Below are positions 7,444-15,096 of a stretch of 64,000 nt of DNA, one piece after another (the stretch's first letter is position 1; every line of letters starts with the position of its first letter). Origin of the DNA: Candidatus Peregrinibacteria bacterium (GTDB lineage Bacteria; Patescibacteriota; Gracilibacteria; Peribacterales; Peribacteraceae); contig JAUSFD010000025.1 of NCBI GenBank assembly GCA_030649955.1, forward strand, positions 35,850 to 99,849. Reading direction: 5' to 3'. The notes below the pieces were generated by a model that was not told the origin of the DNA, made no database searches, and saw only the letters and a program-made list of their open reading frames with translations. The position numbers and the translations under genes were made by a program.

Positions 7444-8433
7444 CTACGCAAGAGACAGCGTCGACGTTCGGAGTTGCGGCCGCAATCCGAGCCACACTGC
7501 ACCGATGGCGAGGAGTGGAGCCAGGAGGAGCTCAAGCGTGAAGACTCCCGGGAGGGCGACTCTCAGCAGAGTGGAGAGTTCACCGTGCAGTGGGGCGAAC
7601 GCGCCCTCGTTGCCGAGTGAGGAGATGGCGAGCGGGAGACCATACAGAAGGACGAGGAGGAGCACCGCACTCGAAACAACCGCGATGAGGATGAGCAGGG
7701 AAGCCTCTGTAGCGAAGGGCACGACGGTCGTGAGATTGTTCGCTCCCACGAGCCGCTCCACGGTGATCTCCTCGCGTCGGAGGAGTGCCCTCCTGCGCGT
7801 CCACTCGATGAGGAGGAAGAGGAGGATTACGGCGGCGAGGGCGAAGAAGAAGCCGAGGAGTATGCCCCCCGCCTGGGTGAGTTGCAGGTAGTTGAACACC
7901 TGGACTTCCTGGTCCGTCACGTGCGAGAGGAATGCTGGATCGACGACGGCGCTCCACTCCTGAGAGCGAATGAATGTCGAGAACTGCTCGTACCCTTCGA
8001 GGGAATTGAGGGTGATGCGGAAGGTATCGGGGAAGGGATTATCGATGCGGAACTGCTCCAGGAAATTCACGAGATTTGGGTCGCGTTTGCGCTCCGCTTC
8101 ATACGCCTGCTGCTTTGTGACGTACGTGACTGTCTCCACAACAGGCAATTGCTGAGCCGCAGCGTTGAATGTTTGGATTGCCTGATCACTCGCTTGTGGG
8201 AGGACTTCCAGGCGCAGGTCCGTCTGGGACTTGAGCAGGTGTTCCATTCCTCGTACTCCCAGAGCTCCTACCACGAGGAGCTGCACAAGGAGTGCTACCC
8301 CCGTGAGCGCCACCAGCGACGCTCCCCAGCTACGGTCACGCCAAAGAGCGGCGATGCCGCGCCTGATCCCGCGCGTAAGGAGGAGAGAGGTATCGGGACC
8401 TATGCCCGATCGGCGTTGTACGGCGGCTGCCAT
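7444..8433 (-). CDS. ftsX: Cell division protein FtsX
   Basis: FtsX is the membrane partner of the ATPase FtsE and controls peptidoglycan hydrolases at the septum. The protein has 329 residues. It has a cytoplasmic N-terminus and a first membrane segment at about 39-60. An extracytoplasmic domain of about 130 residues follows, containing VTYVTKQQAYE and NPFPDTFRITL, which match the family's xPLPxSFxV pattern. Three further membrane segments lie at about 196-318. No ftsE gene is next to it in this window, although the two are usually coupled. Its stop codon lies at the edge of a short-word repeat. Confidence 0.92.
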   Translation of the reverse strand: MAAAVQRRSGIGPDTSLLLTRGIRRGIAALWRDRSWGASLVALTGVALLVQLLVVGALGVRGMEHLLKSQTDLRLEVLPQASDQAIQTFNAAAQQLPVVETVTYVTKQQAYEAERKRDPNLVNFLEQFRIDNPFPDTFRITLNSLEGYEQFSTFIRSQEWSAVVDPAFLSHVTDQEVQVFNYLQLTQAGGILLGFFFALAAVILLFLLIEWTRRRALLRREEITVERLVGANNLTTVVPFATEASLLILIAVVSSAVLLLVLLYGLPLAISSLGNEGAFAPLHGELSTLLRVALPGVFTLELLLAPLLAIGAVWLGLRPQLRTSTLSLA

Positions 8434-8451
8434 GGCACCGAGTATACCGAA

Positions 8452-8523
8452 GGGAACGGGGAACAGGGAACAGGGGGGACAGGAAAATCGTACCTGTTCC
8501 CTGTTCTCTGATCCCAGTTCCCT
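8452..8523. repeat. Inverted 7-nt-word repeat (GGGAACA family)
   Basis: The arms contain GGGAACGGGGAACAGGGAAC on the left and the complementary CTGTTCCCTGTTCTC words on the right. It fills the gap between ftsX and the downstream TPR gene on the minus strand. Confidence 0.88.
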
Positions 8524-9156
8524 CTAGCGTCGCGCGTTCTGCCTCACCACCGCCTGGCGCCCGCCAACCGCACTGCCCTTCATGCGCTTCATGGCCTGGA
8601 GACACTCCTGTGCCCGCTCATTCTGGGGATCGAGGTCGAGAGCGCGGAGGAAGAGGAGACGCGCTTTCTCTGTGTGCTGCACCTGTAGGTAGGCAACACC
8701 CAGATCGCAGAGGATGAGCGTACTCTCGCCATCGAGATTGAGCGCTCGCTCGAGGGTGACCACCCCCTGCACACGCTGGTCAGCATTGAAGAGTGCCCAT
8801 CCGAGGCAACGGAGAATCTCTGGATTATTCGGCTTGAGGGTATTCGCCCGACGCAGGTGGAATGACGCATGCTCCCAGTCCTCTGCGCGCGAGGCGAGGA
8901 ATCCTAGGATGTAGTGACCCGTGTAGCTCCCGTCATCGAGGCCGACTGCCTGCTTCGCCGCCGTCTCCGCTCGGTCGTACCGCTGCAGAGAGAGCTCGTT
9001 GTCCGCGATCTCCTCGAGCGCAGAAATGTTCTCTGGATCCTCCAAGAGGAGCTCCTCCAGGATCACGAGTGCTTCGGCGTACTCACCGTTGAGCTTCAGT
9101 TGCTCGGCTCTCTCCAAACGCTCTAGGACATCCGACGGAAGGGGATCGTGAGTCAT
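8524..9156 (-). CDS. Tetratricopeptide repeat protein
   Basis: The 210-residue protein is made almost entirely of TPR helices, with about five repeats between residues 10 and 190. Examples are GEYAEALVILEELLLEDPEN, EDWEHASFHLRRANTLKPNN and EKARLLFLRALDLDPQNERA. TPR arrays mediate protein-protein contacts. There is no signal peptide or membrane segment, so it is probably cytoplasmic. The C-terminus is short and basic. It lies between ftsX and a pilin-like gene on the same strand, with repeats in between, so co-transcription is uncertain. A specific partner cannot be named. Confidence 0.8.
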   Translation of the reverse strand: MTHDPLPSDVLERLERAEQLKLNGEYAEALVILEELLLEDPENISALEEIADNELSLQRYDRAETAAKQAVGLDDGSYTGHYILGFLASRAEDWEHASFHLRRANTLKPNNPEILRCLGWALFNADQRVQGVVTLERALNLDGESTLILCDLGVAYLQVQHTEKARLLFLRALDLDPQNERAQECLQAMKRMKGSAVGGRQAVVRQNARR

Positions 9157-9202
9157 CGGGCGTAGAACTATAGACCAGGGTCAAGGGGCTGACCACAGGA
9201 AT

Positions 9203-9547
9203 CTAGGTGAAGTAGAGGATGTAGACGACCGTGCGCAGAATGCCGTAGGCGCCCAGAACGACGGCCAAACCGACGAGGGAGTAAATCATCAGGTCCTTGC
9301 CGCGGGTCACGAATTTCTCCTGCCCGTGAGAGAATACGAAGTGGAAGGCCCCCGCCGCAAAGAGCACCGTGCAGAGCATGATGATCGCGGTGACGAGGAA
9401 TTCGAGCACGTTGCCGATGATATCCCCGAGTTTGAGGTCTACCCCGATAGCCACCTGCAGTCTATTCGGCTTCTGGTGGGTGGCGAGCACCGCCTGGGGG
9501 AGGCAGAGGAGAGCAGCAGTCAGCCAGAGGAGGCGCTTTCGGAGCAT
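9203..9547 (-). CDS. Small two-helix membrane protein, T4SS-pilin-like
   Basis: The 114-residue protein has a signal peptide (LLWLTAALLCLPQAVLA), a mature segment, and two membrane helices at about 48-72 and 85-110. They are joined by a basic loop, HGQEKFVTRGKDLM. This arrangement, with GKDLMIYSLVGLAVVLGAYG, is common in CPR genomes in proteins labelled type IV secretion system pilin (VirB2/TrbC-like). No other secretion-system genes are adjacent. I chose the ATG at 9547; an upstream ATG at 9574 would add nine residues before the signal. The function is inferred from topology only. Confidence 0.55.
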   Translation of the reverse strand: MLRKRLLWLTAALLCLPQAVLATHQKPNRLQVAIGVDLKLGDIIGNVLEFLVTAIIMLCTVLFAAGAFHFVFSHGQEKFVTRGKDLMIYSLVGLAVVLGAYGILRTVVYILYFT

Positions 9548-9605
9548 CTGAGTAGTATAGCATAGAATGAACAAATCTGGAAGATGCCACAGGAGAAAGC
9601 GACGT

Positions 9606-9697
9606 AGGGAACAGGAATCCGGGAACCGGGAACAGGGGGGATGAGGGTCCTGTTACTCGGTTCCCTGTTCCCTGTTCCCGGTTCCCGGTTCCCTCAT
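9606..9697. repeat. Inverted 7-nt-word repeat (GGGAACA/GGGAACC family)
   Basis: The left arm is GGGAACA GGAATCC GGGAACC GGGAACA. The right arm has four complementary words (GTTCCCT, GTTCCCG). It overlaps the last codons of the nucleotidyltransferase gene, whose final residues REPGTGNREQGTE are encoded by repeat words. Confidence 0.9.
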
Positions 9698-10066
9698 CAG
9701 GCTGCTCTTGTACTTCCCCGGCTCATGGGCCGACAGCCGCTCCATCGGACACGGCAAATCCTCCATAGTCACTCCCGGCGGCAGCTCCTGGTCGTAGCCG
9801 AGGAGAATCAGATCGGGCTTGTACGCGCGGACGGGGACGAGGAAATCCTCCAGATCACCGAGAATCACTTCCGCAGCCGGGAACGCCTCCTGCACAGCAG
9901 CTCTGCGCTCCTCCTCCGGTTGCTGCGGAGATCGCCCTTTGATGCGCAGGACATTCGCATCCCGCGCAACGATCACCGTGAGATCCCCGCGCTTCAGGGC
10001 CTCGGCGAGGAGAAAGCGATGGCCGGGGTGGAGGGCATCGAAGGTGCCGAAGACGAGGATACGCAT
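9653..10066 (-). CDS. Cytidylyltransferase-family nucleotidyltransferase
   Basis: The 137-residue protein has the HxGH-type nucleotidyltransferase fold. It opens MRILVFGTFDALHPGHRFLL, with the nucleotide-binding HPGH at residues 14-17. The family's second motif is normally ISSTxxR-like and is not obvious here, as in archaeal FAD synthetase (RibL) and TagD-like enzymes. KGRSPQQPEEERRAAVQ and YKPDLILLGYDQE are typical of that branch. Likely reactions are transfer of AMP or CMP to a phosphorylated small molecule, such as FMN or glycerol-3-phosphate; the substrate cannot be told from sequence. The last 13 or so residues come from the repeat at 9606-9697. Confidence 0.75.
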   Translation of the reverse strand: MRILVFGTFDALHPGHRFLLAEALKRGDLTVIVARDANVLRIKGRSPQQPEEERRAAVQEAFPAAEVILGDLEDFLVPVRAYKPDLILLGYDQELPPGVTMEDLPCPMERLSAHEPGKYKSSLMREPGTGNREQGTE

Positions 10067-10072
10067 ACCAGA

Positions 10073-10146
10073 ATGTAAAATGTTGAATGTAAAATGAAGA
10101 ATGTTGGAAGCGAATACATTCTACATTCTGCATTCTACATTCAGCA
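10073..10146. repeat. Inverted 7-nt-word repeat (GAATGTA family)
   Basis: The left arm reads GAATGTA AAATGTT GAATGTA AAATGAA GAATGTT. The right arm has ACATTCTACATTCTGCATTC. It fills the gap between two minus-strand genes. The same family occurs at 21888-21962. Confidence 0.88.
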
Positions 10147-10148
10147 TC

Positions 10149-12119
10149 CTATTTCGCCGCGAGATCAATCACATGCAACCGCTTCTCATCCAACACATAG
10201 AGGTGTGTCTGATCGAGGTCGACGAAGAGGTCCGTGAGTTTCCCGATCTGATCCCCTTCTAAGACATACTGACGAACGTACGAGGACTCGCCAGTTGTGC
10301 CGCCATCCGTCGCGACGATCACGCGAGCGCGCACGGGATCGAGGAAGTAGAAGTTGCCATCCGAGACTTTGTACATCCTCGCAACATCCTTCAACACCTC
10401 CTCCGGTGCATGGCGGATGGAGAAGGGCTGCACTTCGCCACGGAGCAGCTTCACGATCGTCCCACCCTCCTTCAGGACGTAGACGCTCGTGTCGATGACC
10501 ATGTCGACGCTGCCAGCGAGATCACCGTTCACGTTGTACTGGACCGGTGCGCCGTAGCGATTGCTCAGGCGCTCGTACTTGTAGATCTGGTTGTTCTCTG
10601 GCGAGAGGATGTAGAGGAAGCGCAAGTACGTCTCCATGTCCTTCCCCGTAATCCAGCCCGCGGGGTCCTCTGTCTTCATGGTCGTGGGTTGATCCGCAAT
10701 GAGCTCTAGCACGCTATTACCCGAGGTGAGGAACGCGAGGGTCTTGTACCGTGTGAAGGAAACACCATCGATGATGACATCCTCCTCCGTGAGCGGATCG
10801 GGATCCTCCACAGTGTTGAGGAGGACACGGTAGAGGTTCTGCCGATCGTAGGCGATGAACTCTCCATCCGCGAGTCCGATGATCCCCTGCGCAGTGACAT
10901 CTGGATTCTTCGCACCGATGTTCACAACCACACGTGGCGAGAGCCGGACGATATTGTTGATCTCCTCGCGCTTCGCGCGGATGCGGTCGAGGAGGTCTAG
11001 AGCCTCGATGCGGAAGAGCCCGCTCTCGTTGTCCATCACCTGCTTCGCCCGCTCCTCTGCACGCACCAGGATGGCATTTGCAGAGTCGACGTCCCCGGTG
11101 AGGTGCCGGTTCTCCGCGGTCCGTAGTTCTGCATTGATCTGCCCCACGAGCTCCTCCAGCTCCGTCCGCGTCTTGCTGCGCTGGCTCGAGGTCATGAGCC
11201 GGACGGTCATCCAGACGACGAGGAATGCTGCGAGCGCCCCCGCGAGCAGGAGTAGGTGTGCTCTGCGCTTGCGCTCCGGGTGCTTGAGATCTCGGAAGAA
11301 TGCTGCAGCCTTCTCCTGCACAACCGACTGCGCGGACTTGAACTGTGGAATGCGCGCCTTCCCCTGCGCAGAGATGCGTTCGAGGAACCCCTTCAAAGGA
11401 GCCAGGTAGGCACCTGCGGAGGAGAGATTCCTCTGCCGACCATTCCTCCTGCTCGGAAGCGCAGCTGTTCGTGCAGGAGCGGCCTTCACCTCGTTGACAC
11501 GCTGCATGCGCGAAGGAACGGCGACAGTCGCGAGCGCGCTCATCTCCCTCTCCGCCTCCAGCTTGATGACGACTTCATCGAGGAGCTGGTCGCCCCGCTG
11601 CGCGAGCTGCGAGAGTTGTGCGGGGGTAACCGTGCGGAGTAGGCGCTGCGTGGAGAGCACGACGGCGTCGCGCGGTTCTAGTTGCCCGCTGGAGATGTTC
11701 ACGAAGGCCGGAGCGGGCTTGCCCTTCATGAAATCGGTGATCTGGCTCGTAGCGCCGCCGCGAATGAGGTACGCCTCCGCCCGGCCGGCCGGGGAGACGT
11801 GGACCGTACCGTTGCGGTCAACGATGGAGACGATGGCGTGCACTTCCTTGATGGAGTCCGAGACGAGGAGTCCTTTGAAGAGCCCATTCATCTCCTTGAG
11901 AGTCCCGTCGAGGCGCTGCCACGCATCCCCCTCCGCTCCCAGCAACGCGTGCTCCACGATCGATGTGCACTCCTCCTCCAGGGTCTTCGCGTCGCGCGGG
12001 GGAGCCGTGATCTGGAGCAGCAGCATCGCGTGCTCGCCGTGCGCAGACGGAAAATCCAGCGCAACGAGAGTCGTGCCGCTGCCCGATTGCGTGTGCCCCG
12101 TGCGTACCTGCAGGTCCAT
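10149..12119 (-). CDS. Membrane protein with degenerate PP2C-like N-domain and beta-propeller-like C-domain
   Basis: The protein has 656 residues. Residues 1-220 have the rhythm of a PP2C phosphatase: an HAIVSIVDRNGTVHVSPAGRAEAYLIRGGATSQIT stretch and DAVVLSTQRLL. The aspartates that bind metal in active PP2C enzymes (ED, DGMGG, DN) are missing, so it is probably not an active phosphatase. A single membrane segment lies at about 286-305 (LLLLAGALAAFLVVWM), followed by a coiled-coil-like stretch at 310-400. The C-terminal 250 residues are beta-rich repeats such as SPENNQIYKYERLSNRYG that look like a propeller or sensor domain outside the cell. I do not know a named family. Its topology suggests signalling across the membrane. 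Confidence 0.6.
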   Translation of the reverse strand: MDLQVRTGHTQSGSGTTLVALDFPSAHGEHAMLLLQITAPPRDAKTLEEECTSIVEHALLGAEGDAWQRLDGTLKEMNGLFKGLLVSDSIKEVHAIVSIVDRNGTVHVSPAGRAEAYLIRGGATSQITDFMKGKPAPAFVNISSGQLEPRDAVVLSTQRLLRTVTPAQLSQLAQRGDQLLDEVVIKLEAEREMSALATVAVPSRMQRVNEVKAAPARTAALPSRRNGRQRNLSSAGAYLAPLKGFLERISAQGKARIPQFKSAQSVVQEKAAAFFRDLKHPERKRRAHLLLLAGALAAFLVVWMTVRLMTSSQRSKTRTELEELVGQINAELRTAENRHLTGDVDSANAILVRAEERAKQVMDNESGLFRIEALDLLDRIRAKREEINNIVRLSPRVVVNIGAKNPDVTAQGIIGLADGEFIAYDRQNLYRVLLNTVEDPDPLTEEDVIIDGVSFTRYKTLAFLTSGNSVLELIADQPTTMKTEDPAGWITGKDMETYLRFLYILSPENNQIYKYERLSNRYGAPVQYNVNGDLAGSVDMVIDTSVYVLKEGGTIVKLLRGEVQPFSIRHAPEEVLKDVARMYKVSDGNFYFLDPVRARVIVATDGGTTGESSYVRQYVLEGDQIGKLTDLFVDLDQTHLYVLDEKRLHVIDLAAK

Positions 12120-12185
12120 CGGAGAGTAAGGCTACCCTCCGCGCGAAATGAGAGCAAGGAATGTTCGCTGCACGAAGTGCAGCGA

Positions 12186-12290
12186 AAGTGGACAGTGGAC
12201 AGTGGATAATGGATAGGCTGCGACAGAGCATTCTTGCATACTCCTCCATCATCATTCATTGTCCACTTTCCACTATCCACTGTCCGTTAT
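12186..12290. repeat. Inverted 7-nt-word repeat (GGACAGT family)
   Basis: The left arm (12186-12215) is GTGGACAGTGGACAGTGGATA and more. The right arm (12254-12289) has ATTGTCCACTTTCCACTATCC and more. It lies between divergent starts (the 656-residue protein and RNase J), so it does not act as a terminator for either. The rest of this 334-bp gap holds the rnj promoter and no gene. Confidence 0.88.
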
Positions 12291-12390
12291 ACCGCGGATT
12301 CGATTGCCCAGAGGGAGAAGCTGAGCAAATCGCAGAAGTTAAAATTCGTTGTTATGAAGCCATAAACCAGTGTTCGCGACAAATTGATCC

Positions 12391-12419
12391 TTGCGCTCCT
12401 CCCCTCAGGGGAGTACAGT
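12391..12419 (+). promoter_or_regulatory. Promoter for RNase J with a palindrome in the spacer
   Basis: TTGCGC, exactly 17 bp, TACAGT. The spacer contains the perfect palindrome CTCCCC-TCA-GGGGAG (12398-12412), which could be an operator or a 5' hairpin. Transcription should start near 12426. That makes the in-frame ATG at 12424 unlikely unless the start is slightly upstream. Confidence 0.6.
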
Positions 12420-12453
12420 GGGGATGTATTCGTTTCTCTACTCAATACAGAAC

Positions 12454-14268
12454 ATGATACCAGATCAGAGGAAAGCGGAGGGTGCAACACCACCGCAGGA
12501 AAATAGGAATCAGCGCCCCGGGAACGCTGGGGGTTTCGAGCGGCGGCCGGTCGGCCAGCAGCCCGGCCAGCAGCAAGTTGCCAAGGCCGGCCAGAATCCG
12601 AAGCAGCACTTGCGCGTCTACCCCCTTGGGGGATTCGAGCAGGTGGGACGCAACTGCTTCGTCATCGAAGTCGATAACGACATCTACATCATCGACTTGG
12701 GACTCCAGTTCCCGGATGAGGACATGCTCGGGATCGACTACTTGATCCCCGATATCTCCAGCCTACGCGGGCGCGAGAACCGCATTAAGGCGGTCCTCTT
12801 CACGCACGGGCACTTGGACCACATCGGCGCCGTGCAGCACCTGCTGCCAGCCCTCCACTTCCCTCCGTGCTACGGCACGCGCCTCACCATGGCGTTCGTG
12901 CGCAAGCGTCTAGAGGAGGAGAAGCTGACGTCGAAAGCGCAGCTGAAAACCGTGCAGTTCCGCGAGAAGATCCGCATCGGCAAGGTCGAGGTGGAGTTCC
13001 TCCGCGTCACGCACAGCATCCCGGACTCCGCCGCAATCGCGCTGCATACGCCCTACGGCACCATCGTGCACACGGGCGACTTCAAGTTTGACCTCACTCC
13101 CATGAACGAACCGCCCGCGGATTTCCCGCGGCTCGCCGAGCTGGGGGACAAGGGCGTGCTCGCGATCATCGCGGACTCCACCAATGCGCTCAAGCCAGGC
13201 CATAGCAAGAGCGAGAAGGAGATCAGCGAGACGTTGCGTTCCCTCATTCGCGAAGCGAAGGGGCGCGTGATCATCTCCACGTTCTCCTCGCTCCTCAATC
13301 GCATTGAGCAGATCGTGGAACATGCGAAGGAGTTCAATAGGAAAGTCTTCATCGCCGGCAGGAGCATGGAGACGAACGTCGATATCGCACAGAATTTGGG
13401 CTACCTCCGTGCTCCGCGCGGCCTCATCCGGCAGGTAAACCCTGCGATGGAGAAGCTCCCGGATCGCGAAGTACTCATCATCACAACGGGCAGCCAAGGC
13501 GAGGAGATGGCAGGGCTCGCCCGCATTGGCCTGGGTACGCACCGCCACATCGCCGTGAAGAAGGGCGACACCGTCATCCTGAGTTCGAATCCGATCCTCG
13601 GGAATGAGCGCGCCGTCGCGAAGGTGGTGAACAACCTCTCTGTGAAGGGCGCAATCGTGAAGACCAACCAGGAACTCGCCCTCCACACGACCGGCCACGG
13701 CTTCCAGGGCGACCTGCTCCTCATGCACCGTCTGGTGCGCGCGAAGCACGTTATCCCGGAGCACGGCGAGCCGCACATGAAGGCTGCCCACGCGGAGCTG
13801 GTGCGTGGCATTGGCTACCAGGAGAATCAACTGCACTTGCTGTTGAACGGCGAGATCCTCGAGTTCGACACGCAGGGCAACGCGCGGAAAAGTAAGCAGA
13901 AACTCCAGGCGAACGACGTCATCATCGACGGCCGCGGCGCCGCGGGCGAAGGCCAGCGCGTGCTCAATGATCGCAAGATCATGAGCAGCAGCGGGGCCAT
14001 CATCGTCATCTTCCGCGTCTACGCGGAGAGCAAGCGACTCGTCGGCGACCCCGATGTCCTCTCCCGCGGGCTCATTTACGGCTCCGAGCAGCAGGAGATC
14101 ACCCGCGAGGTGGTCCAGACCGCTCGCAAGGCGTACGATGAAGAGCTCAATCGTGGCGAGAAAGAGCGAAAAGGTCTTAAGCGCGCCGTCACGGGAGCAC
14201 TCTACCGGTACTTCGATAGGAAGCTGGATCGGGAACCCATGGTGATACCCATCCTAGTCGAAGTCTAA
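12454..14268 (+). CDS. rnj: Ribonuclease J
   Basis: RNase J is a metallo-beta-lactamase/beta-CASP nuclease with 5'-3' exonuclease and endonuclease activity in mRNA decay and rRNA maturation. From the ATG at 12454 it has 604 residues. The first 50 residues are a Gln/Pro/Gly-rich, disordered extension. The catalytic core starts with LRVYPLGGFEQVGRNC. The zinc motif THGHLDHIGA lies at about 116-125. HTGDFKFD, SSNPILGNE and the C-terminal beta-CASP histidine in TGHGFQGDL are present, and the PEHGEPHMK motif is clear. An ATG at 12424 would add ten residues but lies at or before the predicted transcription start. Confidence 0.95.
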   Translation: MIPDQRKAEGATPPQENRNQRPGNAGGFERRPVGQQPGQQQVAKAGQNPKQHLRVYPLGGFEQVGRNCFVIEVDNDIYIIDLGLQFPDEDMLGIDYLIPDISSLRGRENRIKAVLFTHGHLDHIGAVQHLLPALHFPPCYGTRLTMAFVRKRLEEEKLTSKAQLKTVQFREKIRIGKVEVEFLRVTHSIPDSAAIALHTPYGTIVHTGDFKFDLTPMNEPPADFPRLAELGDKGVLAIIADSTNALKPGHSKSEKEISETLRSLIREAKGRVIISTFSSLLNRIEQIVEHAKEFNRKVFIAGRSMETNVDIAQNLGYLRAPRGLIRQVNPAMEKLPDREVLIITTGSQGEEMAGLARIGLGTHRHIAVKKGDTVILSSNPILGNERAVAKVVNNLSVKGAIVKTNQELALHTTGHGFQGDLLLMHRLVRAKHVIPEHGEPHMKAAHAELVRGIGYQENQLHLLLNGEILEFDTQGNARKSKQKLQANDVIIDGRGAAGEGQRVLNDRKIMSSSGAIIVIFRVYAESKRLVGDPDVLSRGLIYGSEQQEITREVVQTARKAYDEELNRGEKERKGLKRAVTGALYRYFDRKLDREPMVIPILVEV

Positions 14269-14286
14269 GAAGAAGTTATTGAATAA

Positions 14287-14357
14287 CGAATAGTGGAAAG
14301 TGGATAACGGACAGTGGACAATTACCAATCCAATTTTCCACTGTCCACTGTCCACTC
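14287..14357. repeat. Inverted 7-nt-word repeat (GGACAGT family)
   Basis: The left arm is AGTGGAAAGTGGATAACGG and more; the right arm is CCACTGTCCACTGTCCACTC. It fills the gap between rnj and the HAD hydrolase gene. Confidence 0.85.
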
Positions 14358-14397
14358 GCGAGAAAAACCTCAGGAGAATCGTATACTGTCTTCGCAC

Positions 14398-15036
14398 ATG
14401 AAGAATTCCACTCTCCTCTTCGACCTGGACGGCACGCTCGTCGATACGATCAGTCTCTACGAGATCGCCTGCTTGCAGATCCTGCGTGAGTACGGGGCTG
14501 AGGTCCCGCTCGAGAAGTTCCAGGGCTGGTACATGAGCGGTCTCCATACTAAGCAGATCGCTGAGCTCTGCGGCCTCTCAGAAGATATCGTTCCTGAGCT
14601 CCGCAAGCGGAGGGATGACCTCTACATGCAAATGCTCGCGACAGAAACAACGTGGCTCCCGGGTGCGGAAGATGTCCTGAAGGCAGCGAAGAAGAAGGGC
14701 CCTGTCGGCATCGTCACGGGATCGTGGAAGTCGTACCTGGATGCCATGCGTCCGCGGACGAACATCTACCCCTACGCTGGTGCGATTGTGACGGCGGATG
14801 ACATGCACGACTTCATGAAACCGCACCCGCATGGGCTACTTCTCTGCGCTGATCGATTGGGGGTCGACCCGACGACCTGCGTCTACATTGGCGATCAGGC
14901 CTTCGATATTGAGGCAGCGAACGCCGCAGGTATGGTGAGCGTCTTATTCCGAGGAAAGCACACACCGGAGAATGCAGAAAAAGGGGCAACGCACGTCTGC
15001 GACACGCTGGAAGGGATACGAGAATTTTTTCCGTAG
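14398..15036 (+). CDS. HAD-superfamily hydrolase (phosphoglycolate phosphatase-like)
   Basis: The 212-residue protein has all HAD motifs: motif I FDLDGTLVDT (nucleophile Asp), motif II in GIVTGSW, and motif III/IV KPHP followed by YIGDQAFDIEAANAAGM. The helical cap between motifs I and II places it with subfamily IA (PGP/beta-phosphoglucomutase-like). The substrate is a small phosphorylated metabolite that cannot be assigned further. The ATG at 14398 is 11 nt after a TATACT -10 box (14382-14387); longer starts translate the repeat upstream. The stop codon lies inside the outer stem of the inverted element at 15031-15092. Confidence 0.88.
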   Translation: MKNSTLLFDLDGTLVDTISLYEIACLQILREYGAEVPLEKFQGWYMSGLHTKQIAELCGLSEDIVPELRKRRDDLYMQMLATETTWLPGAEDVLKAAKKKGPVGIVTGSWKSYLDAMRPRTNIYPYAGAIVTADDMHDFMKPHPHGLLLCADRLGVDPTTCVYIGDQAFDIEAANAAGMVSVLFRGKHTPENAEKGATHVCDTLEGIREFFP

Positions 15037-15092
15037 GACCCGCCGGGGTAACCCTTCGACTCTGCTCAGGGCAGGCCGAACCCCGGCTACGG
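15031..15092. repeat. Inverted element with inserted CCCTTCGAC..GCTCAGG repeat
   Basis: The outer stem is CCGTAG (15031-15036)/CTACGG (15087-15092). The inner stem is CCGGGGT (15043-15049)/ACCCCGG (15080-15086). Compared with 5240-5297, the inner loop holds an extra segment of about 23 nt (15052-15074) that begins CCCTTCGAC and ends GCTCAGGGCAGG. It lies between the convergent HAD and pyrC genes. Confidence 0.8.
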
Positions 15093-15096
15093 TCCA

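Noticed and set aside
4522..9697. Short-word repeats as a CRISPR array
   Set aside because: The units are 7-9 nt, contiguous and degenerate, with no unique spacers of 25-40 nt and no cas genes.
12910..13836. 308-codon minus-strand frame
   Set aside because: It is the reverse complement of rnj and has no protein features.
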